Source: Mucidula mucida (Eukaryota; Basidiomycota; Agaricomycetes; Agaricales; Physalacriaceae). From it: a DNA stretch of 64,000 nucleotides. The notes under the pieces are model-generated. The model searched no databases. It was not told where the DNA came from and was given only the letters and a program-made list of their open reading frames with translations. Each line of letters begins with the position of its first letter. Positions within the stretch are counted from its first letter, which is position 1. This document shows positions 23,261-35,540 of this stretch, piece by piece. Made by a program: the position numbers and the translations under genes. The stretch lies in the NCBI GenBank assembly GCA_015501055.1, contig JADNYV010000161.1, positions 21,071 through 85,070 on the forward strand, given 5' to 3'.

Positions 23261-24108
23261 CCTTTCGTTTGAGTGATTTATTGGATACCTATATGCGTAC
23301 ATTACTATACTACTTGGCTTTGATTTACATGCTGTGGATTTTTGGTTTTGTTTATTTCGAGTGTAGCTATAGTGACTGCTAGTTGATGCTAATTTATACT
23401 TGTGTTGAAAAAGAAGGATTGTCGAAGATGCGATGAGGATGTATCCGTTGGGATATGTGGCCTCCAGGTGTAGTACGACTGGCACTGATTATTGACTTCA
23501 CTCGGGATACATAAAGGTATGTTACTTAAAGGCGTGTTAATGATTTCGTAGACGAAAGGAAGTGTGCGAGATGAGAAAAGCGGTGGAAGGAAAAAGACAT
23601 CGCAAGTATATGATGTGGGCACGCATCCGTTCAGATATCTGGCCTTGAGGTAGTCATAGCAAGCAACATTCATCTGAGAGTGACCGTTGAGAGTCTCAAC
23701 TGGTTGGCGGGGTGGCAGGGAAAAAATGCTGAGATGGAGTTGCACACTGGGGTTGTATCCGTTAGAATATCTAGCCTCGATCGGTAGTGTGAAAGTCGGG
23801 CGTGAATGCGAAGAGGCACTTGGCTGATTTCTCCACTGGAGCGCGGAATTTGGTATAGAGTACGTAGAAGGAAGAAAAAAAGGCAACTTTGCAGCGCACA
23901 GTGAGGCGCGCGTCCGCTGGGATACGGGTCCTCGATTGACGATGTGACATAGAATGCTTCGTTTCTTCTTGGCGTACAATACACCAGCGGTAAAAGGCAA
24001 AAAATGGACATCAGAAGACTGAAAGGAGTAGAATGTAGTATCCGTTAGGAGACGTGTCCCCGACAAGCAGTGCGATTTGAGTTTAATCGTCAGGTAACAC
24101 TCGTGCAG
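20917..24108. repeat. 3.2-kb direct duplication, first copy (pairs with 32131-35331)
   Basis: From the first intron of D1 to just past the dyad-motif array, the sequence repeats in the same orientation at 32131-35331. The D proteins differ at only a few residues over the last 568 codons. The duplication starts inside an intron, so D1 and D2 have different first exons. Confidence 0.85.
23441..24063 (+). repeat. 26-bp dyad-motif array, copy 2
   Basis: Five units at 23441-23466, 23623-23648, 23755-23780, 23910-23935 and 24038-24063. The consensus core is GTATCCGTTAGGATAT followed by GTGNCCTCGA. Spacing is 128-182 bases. Each core has dyad symmetry (TATCC...GGATA, four central bases). A long minus-strand frame (23389-24186) reads across it, but the motif appears in different frames within that ORF, which argues for a DNA repeat rather than a protein repeat. 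Confidence 0.65.
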
Positions 24109-25679
24109 TTGTCTCTGAAGCCACTTTGTATTCCTGGTTCGCAATGCTAGATAAATCCGGAAGGAAGTGAGGAGGCGCGCATGCATTAAGATGGGTCCAC
24201 ATCTTGGGATTGAGATGCCGACAGCGGAAAGTCATTTACAACATGGAACTTACAATTTATTGTAGAATACTACTACTACAACAATGGTTGGTATTCACTA
24301 CACAGGCAAATTTGACACGAATACTCAGAAAGAACAAGCCTAAAGTACGCGATAAGCTTCATAGGAAACTCACCGGAATGAAAATGCTCACCTTCAACGA
24401 CTGCTGCCAGACATCCCGGAGGTGTGCGTACCGACTGACAAGTCGTGTCCCTACCCATAGCAACGACACCTCCTACATGTCCAAGTCTTATTCATTCGAA
24501 CTCATTACATGATACTTTGAATTGACGCAGACTTGGATGAAGTCAATACGTTACCTTTACATGACGGAGACGACGACGGCGTCCACTCAAGGTCAAACGG
24601 CTCTTCAAGACTTCGGAGCAAGAACTTGTCCAGGGAAGCGGAATCGAAGTCTGGCGGCTCCGCCAGATGACCCCCGCCAATGACAGAGGACTCTGAGTAT
24701 GGTGTGATAGAGGTACAGAGATAGAGTTTGTTCTGTTTCGGGAACGTTAAGTACCGATGTAAGCTTAAAATGGAGACAGGACTTACTGGACACTAGAGGG
24801 ATCCTCCGTCGTAGGCGTCACGAGCATCGAGAAGGGACATCGTCCAGTTGACGTCGTGGAACGATCTCCGGCTCGCATTCCTGGAAGCAGATTTTATCAG
24901 TCAGTCGACATGATCCTGATATTAACTCACCAGCATTAACGTGAATAGGGCATATGACCCGCGATGGACGGGCCCGTAGATGTCTAGGCATCCAGCGTCA
25001 AGAAGTTGGACGTGTCTCTTAAACAACGTCAGAAGCACAAGGTCGCTCCATTTGACAGTGTCCGTGCCACACGTCGGGGTCCAAAGCGCTAATAAGCCCG
25101 ACAACGAGGTAGTATATGAACTCGGCGGAGAATTCATGCACGTTAGACTGTCCGTGGATCGGCGCCAACCATTACCTTGCCCATCAAATACGACTCCAAG
25201 TTCGGCCTGTCCGAATCCCAGTCCACGCCAAGGACCAAGACGACATCCTCAAGACAAAGTGACTGCGCCGCCATAGTACAACGTTCCCACCGGCGCGAAG
25301 CCAAAAAGAAGGAGCGCGTCGCGAAGGCACGTCCCAGACGATACAGAGCCCCCAGTTATAGTCTCAAGATCTAGCAGAGTCGTCAGTGAGAGCTACGATT
25401 CAAAGAACAAGCTCTACATACCGTGTCATATCGAGTCTCGATGCTCGTCGGCGCTCTTGGATATAGTCGCCCGAGGAATAATCCTGTGCCGGAGTCCACA
25501 GTGAGAGCGGCGTCTATGGCGACATTAATAAGTCGTGTAGACGGCAGTGTATAGGACTGCTTACCATCCATGTTGATAACAACCCCCGCCTCAACGTCTG
25601 ACAACGAGACAGTACATCAGTATGGCTACGAAGGAGCTCTCCCCGCATCTAGTCGCACGATATGTGAGGATGAAAAGTC

Positions 25680-26060
25680 GTCCCCTCGTCGTAGTGGCCG
25701 GCGAACACAAAAATTCTGACAAGACTGTCAGCGCACTCGTCAACCAGAACACACGACAACGGACGTACCAGGTCCTTGGTGAGTGAGGGCAGAAACGGAG
25801 GTACCAAGGGGAACCGGTCGTGCTGTAGAAAGTAGTAACGAACCCATATTGTCGTCGGGCCAGACACAGGCGGATATTAGTCTAGAGAAGGTGTAAGTAA
25901 TGAAGCAAAGGAAGCACCGACAACGTACCAGGTAGTCCGTACAGCGCACTGGTATCCACAAAAATGTGCCCGGCATCGTCGTCCATGAAAATTCTGAAAA
26001 ACATTGTTAGCGGCCTTGTCAAAGACACCAACGAAGACGACGACGTACCAGGGAGGCCAG
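25680..26060 (-). repeat. Degenerate repeated segment pair
   Basis: The blocks 25690-25775 and 25978-26057 share AAAATTCTGA, a C/G-rich middle, and ACGTACCAG at the far end. On the minus strand the shared end reads CTG/GTACGT, a splice donor. They look like two copies of an exon end plus its intron start. Confidence 0.35.
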
Positions 26061-27955
26061 AACAGAGTACGACGTCGCTGAAAGAAGCGGGAATGAGCAA
26101 AATAAAATCAACAATGAAGGTGGGAAGGAAGGAGACATACCTGTCACATCAGGCGCCGAGTCACGTTTTAAGCGCGCTGGGAACGCGTTGATGAGGGCGG
26201 CGGTCGGAACAATCACGGATAAGGTCTGTGGAGAGAGGAAGAGGGTAATAACGTAGAGAGCTGAGGGATAGAACGACCGATGAGAGAGGAAGAAAGAGAA
26301 AGAGTGGGAATGGGAGCTGATGGTTCTTGTTGCATTCACATCGCCTTTTATTCCCATTCTCGCGTTCTGGCCTTCACTAGATACGTACATTGAACGGGAT
26401 GAATGGTTACGGCGATGCGCGACCGTCGGACGAAACGAAATCTTTCCAATATTCAGGCCGCCACACAATTTGGTCTCCTCTCGCCTAGTCGCCCTGAGCA
26501 CACGAGAGCGAATGCATGGTAGAATATAGACAAAATAGTATGAACTTTTGACTTGAATGAGCTGTGGTCAATCCGACTTGAATGAAACTTACCTCTGCCC
26601 GGAGAATGCACTGTGGCGCCTTTCCCGTCTTCGAGTTAATGTTCCGACAGCCAAGAGGCTGGAGTCACCTGCAGAGCCCATCAGTGATCGTCTGATGGGA
26701 TTTAGCTAGCGGCGTCTGGGCACGGGGATAACGAAAACTTCCAGCTTGGTCTGTTCACCCCGCTAATGCAACGCTTCGCGTTGCCAATACTATCCTTCTA
26801 GGCCCGGATAAGCTTGCGGTTTATGTTCTATTAATATGTGATATGAGTCAGCGTGAAATGAAGCCCGTCGAAATGCGGAAAAGGTACGAACCGTTTCTGC
26901 AGTTCGGGCACATAGGGCGAATCGCGCTATATCGTTGAACTGTATACAGTGAGAGACAAGATGAAGGTCGCAGGGAGTATATTCAAGGTAGTGACAGCCA
27001 ATCTAGTCGTCAAAGTACAGAGAAGTAGACGAGAAACTACTTTTACCCAAAAATCTCGGAGGGACGGAGGAGGAGACGACCTCTGGCGTCATTTCCCCGC
27101 ATCCGAGGTGGGCCAGATAAGATTGTTGACGCGTCATAGGGTCCATGAGATCCTCGTGTCATCAATATGCAGGGTCCAGGCGCGTCGCTGAGCGTCTGAC
27201 GCGAAATGTCGTCTTCAAGACCTCAGCGACCATCAGATATTGAGTTACGTAAGCACAAGAATAATCTCCAAGTAAATTTAGGTCGGCCAGACGTCGCAGA
27301 GAGCGGGAAAGCACGAATACGCGTTAGTGTAAGTGTCTTGAATTCGGACATGTGGTGGTTCGAGTTCAACGGATACCGATCACTTGGGGTTACCATACAC
27401 GTATGGCACCACTCAACCACAATGTTTTACCACTAATTCCGAGCCGATTGAACGCCTGGAACGATGACAGACCTTCAGTTACGCGCTCGTAAAGCGGAGC
27501 TACTACCCACCAGTGAATACGCGAAATCAACCTTGCGAGCCGACGGACATTATCCTCAGGGTTCAGACTATCAAATGCACTTGTTTTTAGACCTACCCTG
27601 GATGAAGTTTTCGAGAAGTTCGGATTTGATGTTTTGGTAATACTTACTTCGCTGTAAGAGTCCACCAGTGCAATATGTTCATATCTGTGATTTCAAGTGA
27701 CATTGGCTATATACCATGTCTTAGTACTATGTAGTACCATACTACAAGAGATGTTCTAGCTACTCTAGAGAGCTCCCTCGAAGTGTAGTTCTCGATATAC
27801 GCATTCGACGAGTTTGCCGGAGTAACGGTATTCTAGTCTGTGGCAAGTCTTCTTACTCATTCTATCTATACGCGCAGGAGATTTGTACAAATTGATCTTC
27901 ATTCAGCAAGTACATAGGACACGTATTTACACATCTGTACGAAATAACGAGTATC

Positions 27956-28330
27956 CTAGGTGCGCAGTCCGGGGCGTCCGATGCGTGCCATGACTATGCT
28001 CCCAGCAATTATCACCCCTGCTCCAGCAACCTACATCAAGACGGCGCTAGTAACGCGCCGTGTTTACGAGCTGTAATAGAATTAGCTACGTGAAAATGAT
28101 CGAAATAGATGAGGCACGAACGCGAAATTATACGGCCTGCCGTTAACATCACCGTGGGAGACGCGAAACAGAGATACGTTACCTGGAAAGTGCTGACACG
28201 TCGTAGACGAGCAGAAGATATATCTCCGTATCGTCCGAAGCTTCTCCAATGAACTGTGGCGAGGATTGTCGAGAACAGTAGTAATCCCATCAAAGAGCGC
28301 AAACGCAGCGGGGTGAATGAACCAAACTTG
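27956..28330 (-). CDS. Possible C-terminal exons of a membrane protein
   Basis: Reading the minus strand, MGLLLFSTILATVHW is followed by a donor GTAACG, an acceptor, GRIISRSCLIYFDHFH, a 61-base intron (GTAGCT...GATGTAG) and a final hydrophobic exon AGAGVIIAGSIVMARIGR ending at 27956. Splicing keeps one open frame. A UbiA-type prenyltransferase was considered, but its Asp motifs are not visible. Upstream exons were not found with confidence. Confidence 0.25.
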
Positions 28331-29379
28331 GGTCCTGAACTACGTTGTTAGTCTATTACAAGCGCCAGGGTGTTTTCACGTACCAAGGCTATTTCATCGA
28401 TCGTCAAGACGTCCAAACGAGGCTTTACAGCCGAAGGCCGCCAGATTCAGGTCGTCGTCCACGGAGTCAAGTCTGGGTGCTCGTACGTAGGGCCGGAGTG
28501 GAATTAGCATGATCCTATGTTGTTGAAGGGCCAGAGCTAAGCGTAGCGTAACGCCAGACGACGTGGGACAACGCCGAGGAGAAGTCCGAATACGATCCTT
28601 GGAACGACGACTATCCGAAAGAAATTGAGTCGAAGGGGTTCATTCCGGTTGGAACTTACACGGACGTCGTTAAGCGAGCAGGAGAGCATGTCGGAGAGCG
28701 GGATGAAGCCGCTAACACCTGTCGTTCCACAGAAAGAGATGTCCTGAATCAAGTCATCAGTCGAAAAGACACAGGAAAGTGGTATAACACACCACAGTGC
28801 AATTTGCAGCCAATTAGTCCGGAAGCGTCCATTCGTCCGAGATCCATGAGACGTAAATCTCCGTCAGCGCCCAACATTAGCCGAAGGTCCTACGGATTAG
28901 CATAGGTCCGTTTACAAGGGCTCCAGGTGCGTTGCGATTGGCTAGGGCTTTCGGCGCCTACAAAGGGTCAAGACAGTCGTTAGGATGGGGGAATATCGAC
29001 GACGACAAACCGGTGGTAGCAGCGCCTAGATGAGCGGAGACGAGGTTTGAAGTGTGGCGTATATAGTCGCCACCATGCAAGCGGTGGAGATGAGGGGAGC
29101 GCGAGCGCAGCCGCAGTCGTGTGATGCGTTGAACCCGCATATTCCTGGCGCTGCAGTGATCAATCAGCCGGGCAGTTCAGGTAAGTCAACATAACGTACT
29201 ACCGGGCAGTCTACCGCCTCAACGTCCCAATCCGTCCATAATCCCGAACCAAATGAGATCCAGATCTCGATCGTTCGGGCGTATCGCCACGTATAGGAAG
29301 AATTTGCGTTGGATTTGATGAGGTTGAACTAATGACACGACGTCAGAGAACTCGAATTCAAGGCAAGTAATCGCACCGT

Positions 29380-30240
29380 TTTCCCAGAAAAAAAGCCGGG
29401 CCGGCGAGGCCAACACACGCCTTAGTAAACCCAGCCTATCGGATCCAAGAGAAGGTGCCTTCGCGCAGTGTTGTGTGTCGAGTCCACCGGGTAGGCGGCG
29501 AAGCCGCCTGGAGTCGTCTTTGAGAGGGTTCAGAAATCAGCAAGAATCGGAAATAGAGCCCTAGACGTACTGTCGGTGATCTCAAAACCGTGCCTTTCTA
29601 ATGATAAACGGCTTGGAATTGAAACATCAATAAGCACCTTAGCTTCAACGAAAAGCCTGTCCGGCGAGGACAGCAATACCTATCCACGATCGACGCGTCT
29701 GTTTCAAAGACGACGAGATTGCAGTGGAGGGAGCGAAACCACCGCGGTTCATCTACCAGGTAAACTCCGGACGGGGAAGAAACTCGCAGCGAGTCAACGC
29801 AGTAATGGAAGCCGATTCTAGTCCCAAGTCAGTCGAGAATGCCACGAAAAAGTCAAGAAAAGACTCTAGCAAAACAGGTTGATATCAAAGCTTCATTCCG
29901 GTCCAAAGTACGTACCTTTGCGCTTGGCAGAAAAGCTGGTCCGGCGAGGACTGCGACGCGTATCCCGGATTCTCTCCTCTGTTTCCATGGCGACTAGAGT
30001 GTTCTGCTGCTCGTCGACGCCGTATCCAGGCCGTAGTGAAGCCAGCGTGGCGCGCTGTCGCCAATCAGTTGGGGAGCTCGAGACAGAAAGGAAACGCACA
30101 AACTTGGGGCCGTATTTGCGGTTAGCCTGTCATCGAATTCACGCAAGAAAAGGTAATACATACGCACTTTTTTCCAGGATCCAAGCCCGGCCGGCGAAGC
30201 CATACACGCCGCTCAATTCGATTTGACGCGTTTTGACCTT
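29380..30240 (-). repeat. Four degenerate tandem units of about 265 bp
   Basis: Similar blocks recur near 30195, 29945, 29668 and 29405 (spacing about 250-277). The shared core on the plus strand is GTCCGGCGAGGAC or close variants. On the minus strand it translates as IAVLAGQAF, VAVLAGPAF, GVYGFAGRAW or VLASPARLFF, in three cases preceded by a basic stretch such as LKQTRRSW. Splice-like donors follow two of the cores. The pattern suggests repeated exons. Confidence 0.45.
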
Positions 30241-30499
30241 GTAGGACCGTCGAATTCTTGGTATTGCTGAGGAGCGGTATGCCCCGACGCGTTGAGGAAG
30301 CCGGAAGCCAGCTTTGAGAACGAAGGTGATGGCGGTCGCAGACAAGTGTCGATTGCCGGACACGGGTAGCGATCGACGTCTTCTTGCTGCTCCTTGACGC
30401 GACGTGACTTTAATCCAACCGTTTCTATCGAAAATTTGTGTATTTCTGGATCTGCGACGGGACCTGCAGATCCCGGGTGTCAGTCCTTGTGGAACGATG

Positions 30500-31230
30500 C
30501 CCGCACCTTCCTGGAAATCTGAGCTCGGTTCTCGACGAATTGAGCGCCTCGTGTTCGTCTGGACAGCGGCGACTTGGAAGGAACAACCTCTGCGCCGCCT
30601 TCTGTCTTGGATCTCGTTTGGAGCGCGTATAACTTGTAGAACTGTCAGTGCTCTACGTTGAACTCGCTAGCAGACTCGACGCACCGTGTCCCACTATGTT
30701 CCTATTCTGAACCCGATTCTGGACGAATTGAGCGGCTCTTCCTCACTGGCCGCGACGTAGACTTCTGGCAGGTGTCGTGTGTCAACACGCACCTTCTCAC
30801 GACGGCGTCTTTTGTATTTTGAAACGTTATCTCGACAAATTGAGCAAGTAGGATCTGTGGAACTGTCAGACTTTTCGATACGACCAACTGGACGATGTTA
30901 CACACCGTGTCGCATCTCGACGACATGAGCACAGGCTCTACCCGAATGTAATACTATTTTGTCGTCAATGAAGGCTGCCGTACGAAGAACGAACCGACCT
31001 GGCAATCATTAGCAGACAAGCGGGATGTATGTCAAGGCGAGCTTATTTGTGCTCTCGACGGAAGACATGGTAGGATGGTAAGAGGGAAGGGAGGAATGGG
31101 GAGTACAGACCTATTGAATTCAGGTCCCCGTCGGACGAGTTTTTCCGTGTGTAAGCGCCGATCGTTGCCTCGACTTTTTCCAGGTCCCCGATTCTGTGGC
31201 GCACTCGACGAACGGTAAGTCCGCTCACTC
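30500..31230 (-). repeat. Second set of degenerate exon-like repeats
   Basis: The minus-strand cores GCTCAATTCGTCGAGAACC, GCTCAATTCGTCCAGAATC, GCTCAATTTGTCGAGATAAC and a weaker CGTTCGTCGAGTGCG lie near 30535, 30722, 30835 and 31205. They translate as AQFVENRAQ, AQFVQNRVQ, AQFVEITFQ and PFVECATES. Three are followed within 20-50 bases by GTGCG-type donors. The set differs from the 29.4-30.2 kb units but has a similar scale. Confidence 0.4.
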
Positions 31231-32073
31231 TAAATTATAATTATTCTAACCGCAGCCGTGTAGACATCAAATACGAACTAATGGAAGGTGAATACGCGGC
31301 GTCGAGGTATGCACTGGTGTCACTACAATATTCATCCCATCAGTGACGATCCTTCCTATTACAAAGGGCGGCTAATGGGCAGAATTTGTTTTTGCAGTAC
31401 AGGACTGTGTACGCTACGCACTGCAATGATATCTGTCTCTTTCGAATTCTGTCAACAGTCCGCGTTGAAGTAGACCTCGGGAGCAAGCATTGGATGAGAA
31501 TGCAATGTTGCCACCTAGAACAATTGATGCGCTCAAGCGCACATGAGTCATGAGCGGGTCCGCCAGAAGTATAAAGACCCTTCAGATTTCCTTCTCGTAC
31601 ATGTCCTCTACAAGGTATCTTCTTCACGCCTCTAGTCCGGTACCACGGTGATGACGACCGCCCTTGGGACTGTGCAGACTGCTGGTGTCTGAGCGTGCTT
31701 GAATGAATGTCGCGGCAGCAGCGTCTGTACAGTTGGTACCGGCAATGATTTCTTTTTTATCTCGAGAGTGGACACGCGGTCACGCACCTATGTAGCGTAC
31801 CTTGTAATACCCCCACTCTTTGAATCCATGCATTTTACCCTCGGGAGCCGAAACCATCGTCAAATTTCCCAAAATCTGCGCTGTACTTGTAGCCAAAACC
31901 ACTGAACCTTATCCTGCTTGGTACGTACCAAACACGCCGGCATTGCAAGCCGCGCCTACGGGACACGAACGGCACCCGAAGAGGCGATACTCACACGGTT
32001 TTCGCTCTTCTTCCTCCTCGATCACCCCCTACTCCGAGTACACCAGCTAGCCCGACAGCTCGATCACACCCCG

Positions 32074-34466
32074 ATGCTGGCAGACGCTGAAGAGGGCGCT
32101 ATGACGTTGAGCTTGGATGGTGCGTGTTAAGGTACGTAACGCGTTTCTTGGCCGCTACGGTGCTGGGGCTGATATTTCTTTGGTAGACGCTGGAGAGGGC
32201 GGCGACTATGTTTCGCAAGACGAGGAGCAGGAGGTTGAGCTTGGATGTGGGATGGGATCTGGTTACGTTGCTATGGTACGTGCTGATTTCCCTCGTCGCG
32301 CTCAAGACCAATTCGTTAATGCCCATCTTAGCTTGTACAATCCTTCCTTCCGAGTATCGCACGGACGCCGTTTGTGGAACGCTTCAAGTACGACATAATA
32401 TCTTCGAACCTTCTATCGACGACACTCTCTACGCATACGCCGTACCCCAAATCGCCGACATTTCCTGGGACGATTGCTACGCCAGGTGAGACCAGTTTTG
32501 TGAGACGTAGACGGAGTAGTGGCGGAACGTCAGGCCACCCGAAGCAGGACGAGGAGAACGCTGGATATTGGGTGTGGGCGGTAGGAATTGTGTTACTGTG
32601 TGCAGGATATTTTATTCTCGGCTTAGCAGCCTGTGGGTTTGCTTGGATAACTAGCGTGGAGGCTGGCGCGACGGAGGACATGCAGGATGTAAGTGGCTGC
32701 CATTCCTACACGTCTCGTCTGACTTTGTTTAACAGTCGATTGACGCGCTCAAAGAGCTTGTGTGCGCCGGTGATACTTGGGATTCTGTCGTTCACGAAGC
32801 ACTCGGTATTCTGGAAAAGGACGTATCCAACCCACCATCAGCAAATCCCTCTTCTCCCGGCATCACTCGCTCCCGGTCTTCTACAGCGAACAATACACCC
32901 CTGCGTGTAGCGTTACAATCCACGCTGCACACGACCCAGACCGCTTGCGACAACATTCGGCCGCTGTTTATTGCTCTGACGTCCCCGGACGAACTGCGCC
33001 AGCTGAGCGAAATGTATGCGCCTCCGAATCCACAGAGACCCGTGTCGTTGCCGACATTGACCAGGAAGACCGCGATGGAGGATAAACGCGCGACATGGGG
33101 CGGGAAACGGAGTACTTGGTACGGGACGCCAAACGGTAAACGAAGGTCAGAGTTGACATCGCTGCTCTCGCATTCTCCCAGTCGCAGTGCGCCTGTGACG
33201 CCTCTTCAGGAGGAAGACGAGAGCGACGATCCGTTACAGGATGCGCGAAAGCATGGCGACGTGTTTGGACTCGAGGCGCTGGATCTTCAACGCCGGCGAC
33301 GAATGTCGTCGCAGCTGTCTCCGATGAGCCCCGTTTTCATTCAACCACCGCGCCTTTCTGCGCTGCAGGCCTCTCTGTCTGCTGCGATATCGGCTAAACG
33401 GTATACCGCAGCGCATCTGCTTGCTCTGCGATTCACGGACGAAGCATTGCAGGATTACTGGGAGGACGTGCGTAGTGTCATGTCGTTGCTCACTGGAGCT
33501 CTTGCAGATGCAGCAGCGCGCCTAGGTGAAGCTATCGCTGAACACGAGCAGGGTCAGGAGGAGCTCGGTCGACCGAGCAGACATTCCCGAGAGGTGTCGC
33601 GGGTTTGGGCGGAGCGTCACAGGCTGAGTGATTTGTCGCCGCCGAATCTGACTCTGGACTTGGACCTGGGCGAGACGGAGGGCTATGCACCCGTGCCGGG
33701 GAGGATGGCGCGCTTTGGGCTGCATGTCGAGAAGCTGAGGGAAGCGATGCGTGCTGCAGGCGGGGAGCTGGAGGGCGCGGTGGGCGCTCTGAAAGGGCAC
33801 CGGCGTGTGCATTCGGACGCGTCGGATTCGTCTTCTGCGCCGCTGTTGCATTCTGAGACGGATACCACGGAGCCTCATGCTGCAATCCAGGCGTACGACC
33901 GGTTACGGCGCGAACTTGGTGTGGCGTTACGGGAATGCGAGCGTGGGCGGGCTTGTTTGGTTGAAGCACTCGTTCCACCCGCGCCGTCATCGTCATCGTC
34001 TCGACCCTCATCACTAGGATCTGTGCCGAGCCTCGACCATGGTCCTGTCTCAGAAGAAAGCATTTTGGATCACGAGCTGGAGGTGCTCGTTTCTACCGGT
34101 ATCGATCATCCTATTCTTCTTCCCCGCGACGATGAAATGGAGCTTGGTATCGAAGAGGTTTATGAGTACGATCTGGGCCTTGACAAGCCCTCGTGGACCC
34201 GCGAACGGAGTACAATGTCGAGGGAGGAGCGGATACGTGCGGCGAAAGAGAATCGGGAGCTGGAGAGGGAGAAGGAGAAGGAGTCGCGGAAGCCGGTGGA
34301 GGTTGTGGAGGAGCTGAAGGATGTGATCTCTAGGGTGAAGGAGGAGAGGGAGCGTCGGCAGCTGGGGGCGCAGTATCAGCCGACTTTTGATGAAGAGCTG
34401 GAAGAGGCGACGCTGGCTTATGTGGATGAGGAGGAGGTGCACGCGGAGATTGGTGTCGCGTTATAG
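32074..34466 (+). CDS. D2: second copy of the vezatin/Inp2-like gene with a new first exon
   Basis: From its first intron on, the gene is nearly identical to D1. Upstream, the D1 promoter and first exon are replaced by unrelated sequence. There, ATG at 32074 opens MLADAEEGAMTLSLD, and a GTGCGT donor at about 32120 has the phase needed to join exon 2 (DAGEGGDYVSQDEEQ). Exon 2 lacks two codons present in D1. The membrane span, helical core and coiled coil are unchanged. So D2 may be expressed from a different promoter, or may be promoterless. Single amino-acid changes in the body (for example His-Tyr near VYEYDLGL) do not break motifs. Confidence 0.55.
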
Positions 34467-35331
34467 CCTTTCGTTTGAGTGATTTATTGGATACCTATAT
34501 GCGTACATTACTATACTACTTGGCTTTGATTTACATGCTGTGGATTTTTGGTTTTGTTTATTTCGAGTGTAGCTATAGTGACTGCTAGTTGATGCTAATT
34601 TATACTTGTGTTGAAAAAGAAGGATTGTCGAAGATGCGATGAGGGTGTATCCGTTGGGATATGTGGCCTCCATGTGTAGTACGACTGGCACTGATTATTG
34701 ACTTCACTCGGGATACATGAAGGTATGTTACTTAAAGGCGTGTTAACAATTTCGTAGACGAAAGGAAGTGTGCGAGATGAGAAAAGCGGTGGAAGGAAAA
34801 AGACATCACAAGTATATGATGTGGGCACGCATCCGTTCAGATATCTGGCCTTGAGGTAGCCATAGCAAGCAACATTCATGTGAGGGTGACCGTTGAGAGT
34901 CTCAACTGGTTGGCGGGGTGGCAGGGAAAAAATGCTGAGATGGAGTTGCACACTGGGGTTGTATCCGTTAGAATATCTAGCCTCGATCGGTAGTGTGAAA
35001 GTCGGGCGTGAATGCGAAGAGGCACTTGGCTGATTTCTCCACTGGAGCGCGGAATTTGGTATAGAGTACGTAGAAGGAAGAAAAAAAGGCAACTTTGCAG
35101 CGCACAGTGAGGCGCGCGTCCGCTGGGATACGGGTCCTCGATTGAAGATGTGGCATAGAATGCTTCGTTTCTTCTTGGCGTACAACACACCAGCGGTGAA
35201 AGGCAGGAAAAAGGACCTCAAAAGACCAAAGGCAGCACAGCGCAAGGCACAGTAGAACGCGTAGTATCCGTTAGGATATGCGTCCCCGATCTGCAGTGCG
35301 GATTGAGTTCAATCGTCAGGTGGACCTCGTA
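32131..35331. repeat. 3.2-kb direct duplication, second copy
   Basis: Pairs with 20917-24108 in direct orientation. Divergence is a few percent in the gene and rises beyond the dyad-motif array, where the sequences part after CAATCGTCAGGT. Confidence 0.85.
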
Positions 35332-35540
35332 CACTGAAATACTTTAGTAACAGTATCAGGGTGTTATTGAGACGCGTAGTTCCCGGTAGCACATGTGGTT
35401 CCCGATCCTCAGGCCCAGAACTCGTACGATCATTGAATCGGGGATTTAAGATGGTGGGAAAAGAGAAAGAGGTAGAAGAAAAATACTTTTCAGCTGGACG
35501 GCGACAAGGCGCGCATCCGTTAAGACACGTGTCTACGCCT
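34647..35540 (+). repeat. 26-bp dyad-motif array, copy 3
   Basis: Carries the same five units as 23441-24063, the last at 35265-35290 with the perfect core GTATCCGTTAGGATAT. One further unit lies at 35513-35538 (GCATCCGTTAAGACACGTG), beyond the end of the duplicated block. That unit cannot come from the D duplication itself. Confidence 0.6.

Larger units (their letters stand above)
24110..32073. other. Intron-rich, repeat-rich centre without a recognised gene
   Basis: Eight kilobases without any long conserved frame. On the minus strand there are many good donor/acceptor pairs and short degenerate repeated segments (separate entries). Examples are donors GTACGT near 26053, 25936 and 25771. 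This looks like one or more multi-exon genes grown by exon duplication, or their ruins. 24.2-25.4 kb, 26.5-27.9 kb and 31.3-32.0 kb hold nothing I can name. Confidence 0.35.

Noticed and set aside
23389..24186. 265-codon minus-strand frame as a repeat protein
   Set aside because: The recurring motif falls in different frames within the ORF, and the partner copy is shorter. A DNA repeat explains it better.
27956..28330. UbiA-type prenyltransferase
   Set aside because: Hydrophobic exons are suggestive, but the Asp-rich motifs and upstream exons cannot be found.
19460..35540. CRISPR-like array from the spaced 26-bp motif
   Set aside because: Eukaryotic context, variable spacing of 120-180 bases and diverged units; no cas-like genes.
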